Below the pieces are notes generated by a model, which saw only the letters and a program-made list of their open reading frames with translations, was not told the origin of the DNA and ran no database searches. The position numbers and the translations under genes are program-made. From Streptomyces sp. man185 (GTDB taxonomy: Bacteria; Actinomycetota; Actinomycetes; Streptomycetales; Streptomycetaceae), in assembly GCA_002551355.1 (NCBI GenBank), contig NTHE01000019.1, positions 1 to 52,060 on the forward strand: a stretch of DNA of 52,060 nt. The letters are read 5' to 3'. This document shows, piece after piece, positions 34,393 to 41,872 of the stretch. The first letter of the stretch is position 1. The number at the start of each line of letters is the position of its first letter.

Positions 34393-34500
34393 ATGAAGAC
34401 AGCTGTGCGCCTCCGTCATGCCGCGAGCATCCCGCTCGTGGCGCGCCTGCATGTCGATCTCTGCCGCTGTATGTCCGCGGTCTGTTGCCGCAACGTCTGA
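34393..34500 (+). CDS. Cysteine-rich regulatory leader peptide
   Basis: A 35-codon ORF, too short for ordinary gene callers, ending at TGA 34498-34500. It carries ARLHVDLCRCMSAVCCR, with four Cys (24, 26, 31, 32) close to its stop. This matches the actinobacterial leader-peptide pattern 'R/L-H-(V/I)-D-L-x-R-x-x-S-A-x-C', found upstream of sulfur-metabolism genes. Mycobacterial polycysteine leader ORFs are known cysteine-responsive attenuators and are leaderless, as this one appears to be. It lies 118 bases upstream of a DAACS symporter. I infer that ribosome stalling at Cys codons under cysteine shortage raises symporter expression. Confidence 0.8.
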   Translation: MKTAVRLRHAASIPLVARLHVDLCRCMSAVCCRNV

Positions 34501-34514
34501 TACGGCATCATGCA

Positions 34515-34542
34515 GCGGCGCCGCCCCCGACGCGGGCGCCGC
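34515..34542 (+). promoter_or_regulatory. Hairpin between leader ORF and symporter
   Basis: GCGGCGCC (34515-34522) pairs with GGCGCCGC (34535-34542) around a 12-base loop, 15 bases after the leader stop. No T-run follows, so it could act as an attenuator, Rho-linked pause or folding block for the symporter mRNA rather than a simple terminator. Confidence 0.5.
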
Positions 34543-34618
34543 GACCCCGTCCCCGTTCCACCGCACGACCGTACGGATGCCTCCGTGCGTTCCGATGCGT
34601 CCTCAATGGAGTGTGTCC

Positions 34619-36007
34619 GTGTCCGCGAACCCCGCGTCCACCACCCCCGAGGCCGAGCAGCCCACCGGCTCCGGCTCCGGGTCCCGTCCCCGTATATCCA
34701 GGTTCCCGTTCTGGGCCCAGATCGTCGTCGGTCTGGTCCTCGGTGTGCTGCTCGGCTGGCTGGCCCGCAGCCAGGACCTCGGCTGGCTCGTCACCACCCT
34801 CGACGAGGTCGGCTCGCTCTTCGTCCAGCTGCTGAAGCTCGCCGTCGCCCCGCTGGTCTTCTTCGCGATCCTCGTGTCGATCACCAACCTGCGCCAGGTC
34901 AACAACGCCGCCCGGCTGGCCACCCGCACCCTGCTCTGGTTCATGATCACCTCGCTGATCGCGGTCGCCATCGGCCTCGCGATCGGCCTGATCACCAACC
35001 CGGGCTCCGGCACCGGCCTCACGCCCAAGGACGGCGAGCTCTCGGAGACCAAGGGCAGCTGGATCGACTTCCTCACCGGCATCGTCCCGGACAACGTGAT
35101 CACGCCGTTCACCGAGCTGAACGTGCTCCAGATCGTGTTCATGGCCGCCGTCGCCGGCATCGCCGCCCTCAAGCTCGGCGAGAAGGCCAAGCCGATCCTC
35201 ACCCTCAGCCAGTCGATCCTGGAGCTGCTCCAGAAGGCCCTGTGGTGGGTCATCCGCCTCGCCCCGATCGGCACCGTCGGCCTCATCGGCTACGCCATCG
35301 CCGACTACGGCTGGGACCTCATCGGCAAGTACGCGACGTTCACCGCCGACGTCTACATCGGCTGCGCCCTGGTGATGTTCGGCGTCTACCCGCTGCTCCT
35401 GGCCACCGTCGCCAAGGTCAGCCCGCTCCAGTTCTTCAAGGGCGCCTGGCCCGCGATCCAGCTCGCCTTCGTCTCCCGCTCCTCGGTCGGCACCATGCCG
35501 GTCACCCAGCGGGTCACCGAGCGCCTCGGCGTTCCGAAGGAGTACGCCTCCTTCGCCGTCCCGTTCGGCGCCACCACGAAGATGGACGGCTGCGCCGCGA
35601 TCTACCCGGCGCTGGCGGCGATCTTCATCGCGCAGATCTTCGACGTGCAGCTCGGCATCGGCGACTACCTCCTGATCGCCTTCGTCTCGGTGATCGGCTC
35701 GGCGGCCACCGCCGGTCTCACCGGCGCGACGGTCATGCTGACCCTCACCCTGTCCACGCTGGGCCTCCCGCTGGAGGGCGTCGGCCTGCTGATGGCCATC
35801 GACCCGATCCTGGACATGATGCGCACCGCCACCAACGTGGCCGGCCAGGCGCTGGTCCCGGTGATCGTCTCGGCCCGCGAGAAGATCCTCGACCACGACG
35901 CGTACAACTCCGCCTCGCCCTCCCCGATCGACTCCTTCGGCGACGACGCCGACCGGGACGAGATCCGCGACGCGGAGCCCAAGACCGCGGTGCCCGCCAC
36001 CGCATAG
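34619..36007 (+). CDS. Dicarboxylate/amino acid:cation symporter (DAACS family)
   Basis: A 462-residue secondary transporter with about eight helices and two re-entrant loops, using Na+ or H+ to import an acidic or neutral organic anion or amino acid. Landmarks: LAVAPLVFFAILVSI, VSRSSVGTMPVT (serine-rich loop), FGATTKMDG, TAGLTGATVMLTLT and the transport-core DMMRTATNVAGQAL. GTG 34619 has GGAG at seven bases; GTG 34613 is alternative. The family includes DctA, GltP and TcyP-type cystine importers. The Cys-rich leader upstream makes cystine the substrate I would test first. A final acidic tail lies in the cytoplasm. Confidence 0.9.
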   Translation: MSANPASTTPEAEQPTGSGSGSRPRISRFPFWAQIVVGLVLGVLLGWLARSQDLGWLVTTLDEVGSLFVQLLKLAVAPLVFFAILVSITNLRQVNNAARLATRTLLWFMITSLIAVAIGLAIGLITNPGSGTGLTPKDGELSETKGSWIDFLTGIVPDNVITPFTELNVLQIVFMAAVAGIAALKLGEKAKPILTLSQSILELLQKALWWVIRLAPIGTVGLIGYAIADYGWDLIGKYATFTADVYIGCALVMFGVYPLLLATVAKVSPLQFFKGAWPAIQLAFVSRSSVGTMPVTQRVTERLGVPKEYASFAVPFGATTKMDGCAAIYPALAAIFIAQIFDVQLGIGDYLLIAFVSVIGSAATAGLTGATVMLTLTLSTLGLPLEGVGLLMAIDPILDMMRTATNVAGQALVPVIVSAREKILDHDAYNSASPSPIDSFGDDADRDEIRDAEPKTAVPATA

Positions 36008-36024
36008 CGCCCCGGCAGACGCGA

Positions 36025-36071
36025 CAGCGCCCCCGGTCCACGTCCTGTGACGACGTGGACCGGGGGCGCTG
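36025..36071. terminator. Bidirectional terminator, perfect 20-bp stem
   Basis: Arms 36025-36044 and 36052-36071 are exact complements with a seven-base loop. It lies between the convergent symporter and lipase genes, the longest perfect stem in the window. Confidence 0.9.
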
Positions 36072-36111
36072 CCTGTTTCCCCCGAAGGGGCCCTGACCGA
36101 CCCCTGTACGG

Positions 36112-37371
36112 TCAGCGGCGCTGGAAGAGCACCTCGGGGTTGGCCGGGGTCGGGCCGTCCAGCAGCCGGGCCGGCCGGCCGCGCAGGCTCCGGTCGAAGA
36201 AGGCGGTCGCATAGCTGCGGGTGATCGCGGTCGAACGGGCGGCGGAGAGCGGCGCGTCCGGGTCCTCGACGCCGAGCTGCTCCCCGATCTCCGGGGTGTC
36301 GGTGAACGTGAAGTGCCCGGCCTCCCGCACGGTCAGCCACCGCTTGAAGCCGTCCAGCCGGTCCCAGCCCTCGTCCCAGGACGTGTCGCCGCCGCCGGGG
36401 GCGTGCCCGGGGTCGGTCCCCAGCATCAGGAACGGCCGCCGGTCCAGTCCCCGGGCGGGGACCGGGTCGAAGAACGCGCCGTCCATGTTGACGCCCGCGT
36501 CTACCCGGCGGTCGGCGGCCATCGTGGAGGCGGCCGCGTCGCCCCCGATGGAGTGGCCCGCCATGCCCACCCGGTGCGGGTCGATCGTCCGGGCGTGCCG
36601 CCACGCCGGGCGCGGCCCCGTCAGCCGGTCCAGCAGGAACGAGAAGTCGGCGGCCCGCCCGGTGGAGACGGCCGCCAGCACCGTGCGCCGCGCCGCCTCG
36701 TCGGGCTGCGCCCGCACCACGTCGCACGCGGCACAGGGGAGGACCCGGCCGTCGGGCAGCTCCGTACCGGGCGACTCGTACGGATGGTCCGCGGTCGCCA
36801 CGACGTAACCCCGGCTCGCCAGTTCCTCCGCGAGCCCGGTCAGCGTGGCCCGCGGTGTGCCGAAGCCGGGGGAGAGCAGCACCAGCGGGAAGCGTCCCGG
36901 GGCCGGCCGGGCGGCCGTACGGGAGTGGGTCCGGGTGGCCGCGACCAGACCGGGCCACTCCGGGTCGTCCAGCCCGCGCTGCGCGAGCATCAGCCGCGCC
37001 GCCTCCTCCGGCATGTACGGGGCCGGGTCGCCGCCGCTGCCCGGGCGGGCCGGGTAGTGCAGCGACACCAGCAACTGCCGCGCCCCCGCGGCCGGCACCC
37101 AGGGGTCGGTCCGCCCGTGGTCGGTGAGGAACAGGGTGTCGCGGCCGGTGGCGTACGGGCCGGTGGGGCGGGGGAGCGTCAGCGCGGCGGGTTCGGCGAG
37201 GTCACCGGGGGCCGCGCCCGGGGCAGTGGCCGACGCCGGTGACGCCGTCGTCGCCGGACCGGACGCCGAGGCGGGCGCGGCCGTCCCGGCCAGGGCAGCC
37301 AGAGCGCTCAGGGCGAGCGCCGCCGCGGTCGCGGCGACCCCGGCCGGTCTGTTGCGAGGGAAGATGGTCAT
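36112..37371 (-). CDS. Secreted alpha/beta hydrolase, PAF-acetylhydrolase-like
   Basis: A 419-residue exported esterase. The Sec signal (IFPRNRPAGVAATAAALALS) is followed by an Ala/Pro/Ser linker to about 65. The core shows VLLSPGFGTPRATL (oxyanion), MAGHSIGGDAAAS with the Ser nucleophile in GxSxG, VNMDGAFFD with a catalytic Asp, and REAGHFTFTDTPEI with the His. This set matches the platelet-activating-factor acetylhydrolase group. The upstream TAGCTT ends seven bases before the ATG, which hints at a leaderless transcript. It is divergent from the TetR gene. Confidence 0.85.
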   Translation of the reverse strand: MTIFPRNRPAGVAATAAALALSALAALAGTAAPASASGPATTASPASATAPGAAPGDLAEPAALTLPRPTGPYATGRDTLFLTDHGRTDPWVPAAGARQLLVSLHYPARPGSGGDPAPYMPEEAARLMLAQRGLDDPEWPGLVAATRTHSRTAARPAPGRFPLVLLSPGFGTPRATLTGLAEELASRGYVVATADHPYESPGTELPDGRVLPCAACDVVRAQPDEAARRTVLAAVSTGRAADFSFLLDRLTGPRPAWRHARTIDPHRVGMAGHSIGGDAAASTMAADRRVDAGVNMDGAFFDPVPARGLDRRPFLMLGTDPGHAPGGGDTSWDEGWDRLDGFKRWLTVREAGHFTFTDTPEIGEQLGVEDPDAPLSAARSTAITRSYATAFFDRSLRGRPARLLDGPTPANPEVLFQRR

Positions 37372-37574
37372 GTCCGCAAAGCTAGGCGGGTGAGCGTGGC
37401 GGGCACATCGGACGCCGGGTGGAGCCGGTGTCGGACCACGGGTGGACCCCCGCTCCTGCGCCGGTCGCATCCGGCCGTCCCTCCCGCCGGGTGATCGCTC
37501 CCTGCGACGCCGGGCCGCCCACCGCCGTACTCTGGGCGGGGGGCAGGGCAGTGGGGGCGGGGAGGAAGCCGGAC

Positions 37575-38219
37575 GTGGGTGCAGTGAAGAGCAAGCGGAT
37601 GCCGCGCGCCGTGCGCGAGCAGCAGATGATGGACGCCGCCGTGCAAACCTTCGGGCAGCGCGGCTACCGGGCCGCCTCGATGGATGAGATCGCGGAGCTG
37701 GCGGGCGTCTCCAAGCCGTTGGTCTACCTCTACCTGAACTCCAAGGAGGACCTCTTCTCCGCCTGCATCCGCCGCGAGGCGAACGCCCTGCTGGAGGCGG
37801 TCCGGGCGGGGGTGGACCCGGGGCTGCCCGCCGATGGCCAACTGTGGGCGGGACTCAGGGCGTTCTTCGTCCACACCGCCGAGAACCCGGACGCCTGGTC
37901 GGTCCTGCACCGTCAGGCGCGCTCGCACGGGGAGCCGTTCGTCAGCGAGGTCGGCCGCATGCGGGACGAGATCGTCGCGTTCGTGACGGGCCTGATCGGA
38001 GCCGCCGCCCGCGAGGCCCACAGCGACCCGGCCCTCGCGGACCGGGACGTGGCGGGGCTCGCGCAGGCCCTGGTGGGGGCCGCGGAGTCGCTGGCCGGCT
38101 GGGCCAATGACACCCCGGACGTCTCGGCGCGGGAGGCCGCGGCGACCCTGATGAACTTCGCCTGGGCGGGCCTGGGCAACCTGATGCACGCTCGGACCTG
38201 GACGCCTCCGGCTTTCTAG
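37575..38219 (+). CDS. TetR-family transcriptional regulator
   Basis: A 214-residue repressor-type protein. The helix-turn-helix spans AVQTFGQRGYRAASMDEIAE and AGVSKPLVYLYLNSKEDLF (about 22-62); the rest is an all-helical ligand domain (VLHRQARSHGEPFVSEVGRM). GTG 37575 has GGAGGAAG upstream. Its TAG stop interlocks with the MaoC stop on the opposite strand (CTAG). Its neighbours are a lipase gene and a fatty-acyl module, and TTACTC-type dyads occur 2.2 kb away at 40424, so an acyl-CoA ligand is plausible. Confidence 0.88.
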   Translation: MGAVKSKRMPRAVREQQMMDAAVQTFGQRGYRAASMDEIAELAGVSKPLVYLYLNSKEDLFSACIRREANALLEAVRAGVDPGLPADGQLWAGLRAFFVHTAENPDAWSVLHRQARSHGEPFVSEVGRMRDEIVAFVTGLIGAAAREAHSDPALADRDVAGLAQALVGAAESLAGWANDTPDVSAREAAATLMNFAWAGLGNLMHARTWTPPAF

Positions 38220-39067
38220 GCGCTCCGCGTCACGGCGCCCGTCAGGTGCACGCGCCCCTCGGCCCCGCGCAGCGCGAAGGCGCTCCCGGCAGCGTCGGCG
38301 GCGTACGTCACGGTGGCGGGCAGCAGGACAGGGGCCTTGAACTCGGCCCGTACGGAACGAATGTCGGCCGCGTCCCCGGCCTCGGCCAGGCAGCGGGCGA
38401 CCGTCCACATGCCGTGCGCGATGGCCCGGGGGAAGCCGAACAGCCGGGCGGTCAGCGGGTGCAGGTGGATCGGGTTGCGGTCCCCGGAGACGGCTCCGTA
38501 CCGCCGCCCCAGATCGCCGGGCAGTCGCCACTCGGCGCGGGCGGGCAGTTCCTCGGCGGCCGGGACGGGTGCGGGTGCCGGTGAGGCCGTCGCCCGACCG
38601 CCTGCCGGGGCCGCCTGCCGGTGGCGGGACAGGTACCCGCTGCGGGACTCCCACGCCAGCTCCCCGGCCACCCGCGCCTCGGTCGCCATCGTGACCTCGG
38701 TGCCCCGCCGGTGCGCGGTCAGTTCCTCGGCGTACACCGTAAGTTCGAGCGGCTCGGCGGGCTGCACGGCCCGGTGCGGGGTGATCTCGATCCAGGTGTG
38801 GACGAGCCCGAGCACCGGCAGCGGGAAGGCGCGGCCGGTCATCAGCCGCATGGTGAGCGGGAAGGCCTGGACGTGCGGGTACGTGAGCGGCAGTGGGCCG
38901 GTCTCCGTGAACCCGCAGATCCTGCCGTACGCCGCGAGCGGGCCGGGCGCGACGGGTGCGGCCGCTCGGGTGGGGCGACCCGGGGGCAGGGCGGCGTCCG
39001 GTCGTCCGGCGCGCTTGAACGGTGAGGAGAGGGCCCCGCGCACGAGCGAGGCGCTGAGTGAGGTCAT
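38216..39067 (-). CDS. MaoC-like dehydratase (HtdX type)
   Basis: A 283-residue double hot-dog protein, predicted (R)-specific enoyl-CoA hydratase or 3-hydroxyacyl-thioester dehydratase. The C-terminal domain has the hydratase-2 signature YGAVSGDRNPIHLHPLTARL followed by FPRAIAHGMWT. Asp and His in this block are the catalytic pair. The N-terminal domain (TYPHVQAFPLTMRLMTG) is the non-catalytic acyl-binding partner. The start ATG 39067 or GTG 39076 overlaps the end of fabG. In mycobacteria HtdX lies next to FabG4 in the same order. Confidence 0.88.
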   Translation of the reverse strand: MTSLSASLVRGALSSPFKRAGRPDAALPPGRPTRAAAPVAPGPLAAYGRICGFTETGPLPLTYPHVQAFPLTMRLMTGRAFPLPVLGLVHTWIEITPHRAVQPAEPLELTVYAEELTAHRRGTEVTMATEARVAGELAWESRSGYLSRHRQAAPAGGRATASPAPAPVPAAEELPARAEWRLPGDLGRRYGAVSGDRNPIHLHPLTARLFGFPRAIAHGMWTVARCLAEAGDAADIRSVRAEFKAPVLLPATVTYAADAAGSAFALRGAEGRVHLTGAVTRSA

Positions 39068-39072
39068 CGGTC

Positions 39073-40395
39073 TCACGCCCCCAGCAGGCTCTGGCCGCAG
39101 ACGCGCAGCACCTGGCCGTTGACGGCGGCGGAGCCGGGCTGGGCGAACCAGGCGACGGCCTCGGCGACATCGGCCGGAAGCCCGCCCTGGGAAAGGGAGT
39201 TCATACGGCGGCCCGCCTCACGGATGAAGAACGGCACGGCGGCGGTCATCTTCGTCTCGATGAAGCCGGGGGCCACCGCGTTGACCGTGACACCGTGCTC
39301 GGCGGCGGCGCGCGGGCCGAGCGAGCGGACGAGGCCGATGACGCCCGCCTTGCTGGCCGCGTAGTTGGTCTGGCCGTTGTTGCCCGCGATGCCCGCGATG
39401 GAGGAGGTGGCGACGATCCGGCCGCCCCGGTTCAGGGCGCCCGAGGTGAGCAGTTCGTCGGTGGTGCGGAGGACGCTGTCGAGGTTGACGTCGATGACCT
39501 GGGACCAACGGTCGGCGGGCATGTTGGCGAGGCGGCGGTCGCGGGTGATGCCCGCGTTGTGGACGAGGACGTCGAGCCCGTCCGGCGCGGCGGCGGCGAT
39601 CCGGGCCGCGGCGTCGGGTGCGGTGATGTCCAGCGGCAGCGCGGTGGCCCCGAGCCGGTCGGCGGTGCGCGCCAGGTCGTCCCCGGCCCGGGGGACGTCC
39701 AGCACGATCACGTGGGCCCCTTCGCGGGCCAGCACCGAGGCCACGGACGCGCCGATGCCCCGGGCGGCCCCGGTGACCAGGGCGGTGCGGCCGGTGAGCG
39801 GGGCGTCCCGGTCGGCCTCGGGGTCCGGGGCGGCGCTGGTCAGTTCGATCACCTGGCCGCTGACGTAGGCGGACCGGGGGGAGAGGAGGAAGCGGAGGGT
39901 GGACTCGGCGGCCCCCGGCGCGGCCCCGGCCGGAATCCGCACGAGCTGGGCGGTGCGGCCGCGCCCGATCTCCTTGCCCAGCGACCGGACGAAACCCTCC
40001 AACGCCTGCTGGGCAGCGGCCTGATGGTGGTCCTCGGTGGACGGGGGCGTGCCGATGACGACGATCCGGCCACCGGGAGCCTGCGACCGTACAACGGGAT
40101 GCAGGGCCGCGTGCACCTCGGCGAGGCCCCGGGCGGAGGTGACCCCGGTGGCGTCCAGCACGATCCCGGCGGGCCGCGCCGCCTGCGGGTCGACCGTGAG
40201 CCCGGTCGCCGCCAGCGCCTTCGCCAGCTCCTCCGTGATCGCCGAGTCGCCGGCGGTCAGGTGCAGCAGCGGCCCGTCCAGGCGCGGGGTCTCCAAGCTC
40301 CAGCGACGCAGCGGGGTGGGCTGCGGCAGGCCGAGCCTGCGGGTGAGGAAGCGGCCGGGTGCTGTGCCGGTGAGGTGCAGATAGCGATCGGCCAT
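39073..40395 (-). CDS. fabG: Two-domain 3-oxoacyl reductase (high-molecular-weight FabG, FabG4-like)
   Basis: A 440-residue NAD(P)-dependent ketoacyl reductase. Residues 195-440 form a full SDR: TGAARGIG (208-215), HNAGIT (280), catalytic Ser331/332, Tyr345 and Lys349 in NYAASKAGV. Residues 1-190 are a degenerate N-terminal Rossmann domain, which makes it about 190 residues longer than normal FabG (240-250). This N-extended form is the mycobacterial FabG4/HMwFabG type. It is transcribed with MaoC and divergently from the thiolase. It probably reduces 3-ketoacyl-CoA or -ACP. Confidence 0.9.
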   Translation of the reverse strand: MADRYLHLTGTAPGRFLTRRLGLPQPTPLRRWSLETPRLDGPLLHLTAGDSAITEELAKALAATGLTVDPQAARPAGIVLDATGVTSARGLAEVHAALHPVVRSQAPGGRIVVIGTPPSTEDHHQAAAQQALEGFVRSLGKEIGRGRTAQLVRIPAGAAPGAAESTLRFLLSPRSAYVSGQVIELTSAAPDPEADRDAPLTGRTALVTGAARGIGASVASVLAREGAHVIVLDVPRAGDDLARTADRLGATALPLDITAPDAAARIAAAAPDGLDVLVHNAGITRDRRLANMPADRWSQVIDVNLDSVLRTTDELLTSGALNRGGRIVATSSIAGIAGNNGQTNYAASKAGVIGLVRSLGPRAAAEHGVTVNAVAPGFIETKMTAAVPFFIREAGRRMNSLSQGGLPADVAEAVAWFAQPGSAAVNGQVLRVCGQSLLGA

Positions 40396-40423
40396 TGTCC
40401 TGACTCCCTGCTCGGTCGTAGAT

Positions 40424-40453
40424 TTACTCTTGAGTAAGGTTACTGAAGAGTCA
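40424..40453. promoter_or_regulatory. Tandem TTACTC-type dyads in the fabG/thiolase promoter
   Basis: TTACTC-TT-GAGTAA (40424-40437) is a perfect 6-bp dyad; TTACTG-AA-GAGTCA (40440-40453) is a near copy with its centre 16 bases away. They lie between the divergent fabG and thiolase genes. The form suits a TetR-family operator, likely for the regulator at 37575. Confidence 0.6.
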
Positions 40454-40495
40454 GGAACTGGTCGAGATGAACAATCCCGGACCGACCGAGACGAG

Positions 40496-41791
40496 ATGGT
40501 CACGATGACGAGCCAGGGCCCGTTCGTTCCGCTCCCTGCGCCCCAGCCGCGCCGCGTCGCGGTGATCGGCGGCAGCCGCACCCCCTTCGCCCGCTCCGAC
40601 GGCCCGTACGCGACCGCCTCCAACCAGGACCTGCTGACGGCCGCGCTGAACGGCCTGGTCGAGCGGTACGGCCTGGCCGGCGACCGGGTCGGGGCGTTCG
40701 TCGCGGGCGCGGTCCTCAAGCACAGCCGCGACTTCAACCTGGCCCGCGAGACCGTCCTCGGCTCCGCTCTCGACCCTCGCACACCGGCGTACGACATCCA
40801 ACAGGCCTGCGGCACCGGCCTCCAGGCGGTCATCGCCGCCGCGAACACCATCGCGCTCGGGTCCGTCGACTCCGCGATCGCGGGCGGCTCCGACACCACC
40901 AGCGACGCCCCGCTCGGCGTCAACGACGACCTGCGCCGCATCCTGCTCGCCGCTCGCCGCGCGAAGACGACGGGAGCCCGCCTGGCGGCCCTCGCCGCCG
41001 TACGCCCCCGCCACCTCGTCCCGGACATCCCGCGCAACGCCGAACCCCGCACCGGCCTGTCGATGGGCGAGCACGCCGCCGTCACCGCGCGCCGCTGGGC
41101 GGTGACCCGTGAGGACCAGGACCTGCTGGCCGCCACGAGCCACCAGCGCCTGGCGGCCGCGTTTGAGCGTGGCTTCCTGGACGACCTGGTGGTCCCGTAC
41201 CGGGGCCTGGACCGCGACCAGAACCTGCGCCCGGACTCCACGGCCGGGAAACTGGCACGCCTGAAGCCGGTGTTCGGCACCTCCGACCCCAACCCGACCA
41301 TGACAGCGGGCAATTCGACGCCGCTCACGGACGGGGCGGCGACGGTCCTGCTGGCGACCGAGGAGTGGGCCGAGGAGCGCGGCCTGGAGCCGCTGGCGTA
41401 CCTCTCCCTCCACGAGACGGGCGCGGTCGACCACGTGGACGGCGACGACGGCCTCCTCATGGCCCCGGCGTACGCGGTGCCGCGCCTGCTGGAGCGGGCC
41501 GGGCTCGGCATCGAGGACTTCGACCTGTACGAGATCCACGAGGCGTTCGCCTCCCAGGTGCTGGCCACCCTCGCCGCCTGGGAGAAGCAGGGCCTCGCCC
41601 CGGTGGACCGCACCCGCCTGAACGTGGCCGGGTCCTCCCTGGCCACCGGCCACCCCTTCGCCGCGACGGGCGCCCGGATCGTGGCGACGCTGGCGAAGCT
41701 GCTGGCGGAGCGGGATGGCCCGGGCCGGGGGCTGATCTCGATCTGCGCGGCGGGCGGTCAGGGGGTGACGGCGATTCTGGAACGCCCGTAG
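40496..41791 (+). CDS. Acetyl-CoA C-acyltransferase (thiolase), FadA2/FadI-like
   Basis: A 431-residue thiolase. The nucleophile Cys105 is in QQACGTGLQAV, the catalytic His in the GHPFAATG motif and the second Cys in SICAAGGQG. YEIHEAFASQVL corresponds to the conserved NEAFA loop, with His replacing Asn (HEAFA), as in many FadI-type trifunctional-complex thiolases. The start could be ATG 40496 or 40505. It is divergent from fabG across the TTACTC dyads. It probably cleaves or condenses medium to long 3-ketoacyl-CoA. Confidence 0.9.
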   Translation: MVTMTSQGPFVPLPAPQPRRVAVIGGSRTPFARSDGPYATASNQDLLTAALNGLVERYGLAGDRVGAFVAGAVLKHSRDFNLARETVLGSALDPRTPAYDIQQACGTGLQAVIAAANTIALGSVDSAIAGGSDTTSDAPLGVNDDLRRILLAARRAKTTGARLAALAAVRPRHLVPDIPRNAEPRTGLSMGEHAAVTARRWAVTREDQDLLAATSHQRLAAAFERGFLDDLVVPYRGLDRDQNLRPDSTAGKLARLKPVFGTSDPNPTMTAGNSTPLTDGAATVLLATEEWAEERGLEPLAYLSLHETGAVDHVDGDDGLLMAPAYAVPRLLERAGLGIEDFDLYEIHEAFASQVLATLAAWEKQGLAPVDRTRLNVAGSSLATGHPFAATGARIVATLAKLLAERDGPGRGLISICAAGGQGVTAILERP

Positions 41792-41872
41792 CCCGGTTGT
41801 TCTCTTCTTCCCCCTGCCGGACGGACGACCCGGCGAACCGACCCGCCCGACCCCCGAACCGAGGAGCCGCAC

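Noticed and set aside
34508..36958. An 816-codon minus-strand frame across the symporter and into the lipase
   Set aside because: It is antisense to the DAACS gene and has no recognisable domain; composition is typical of GC-driven frames.
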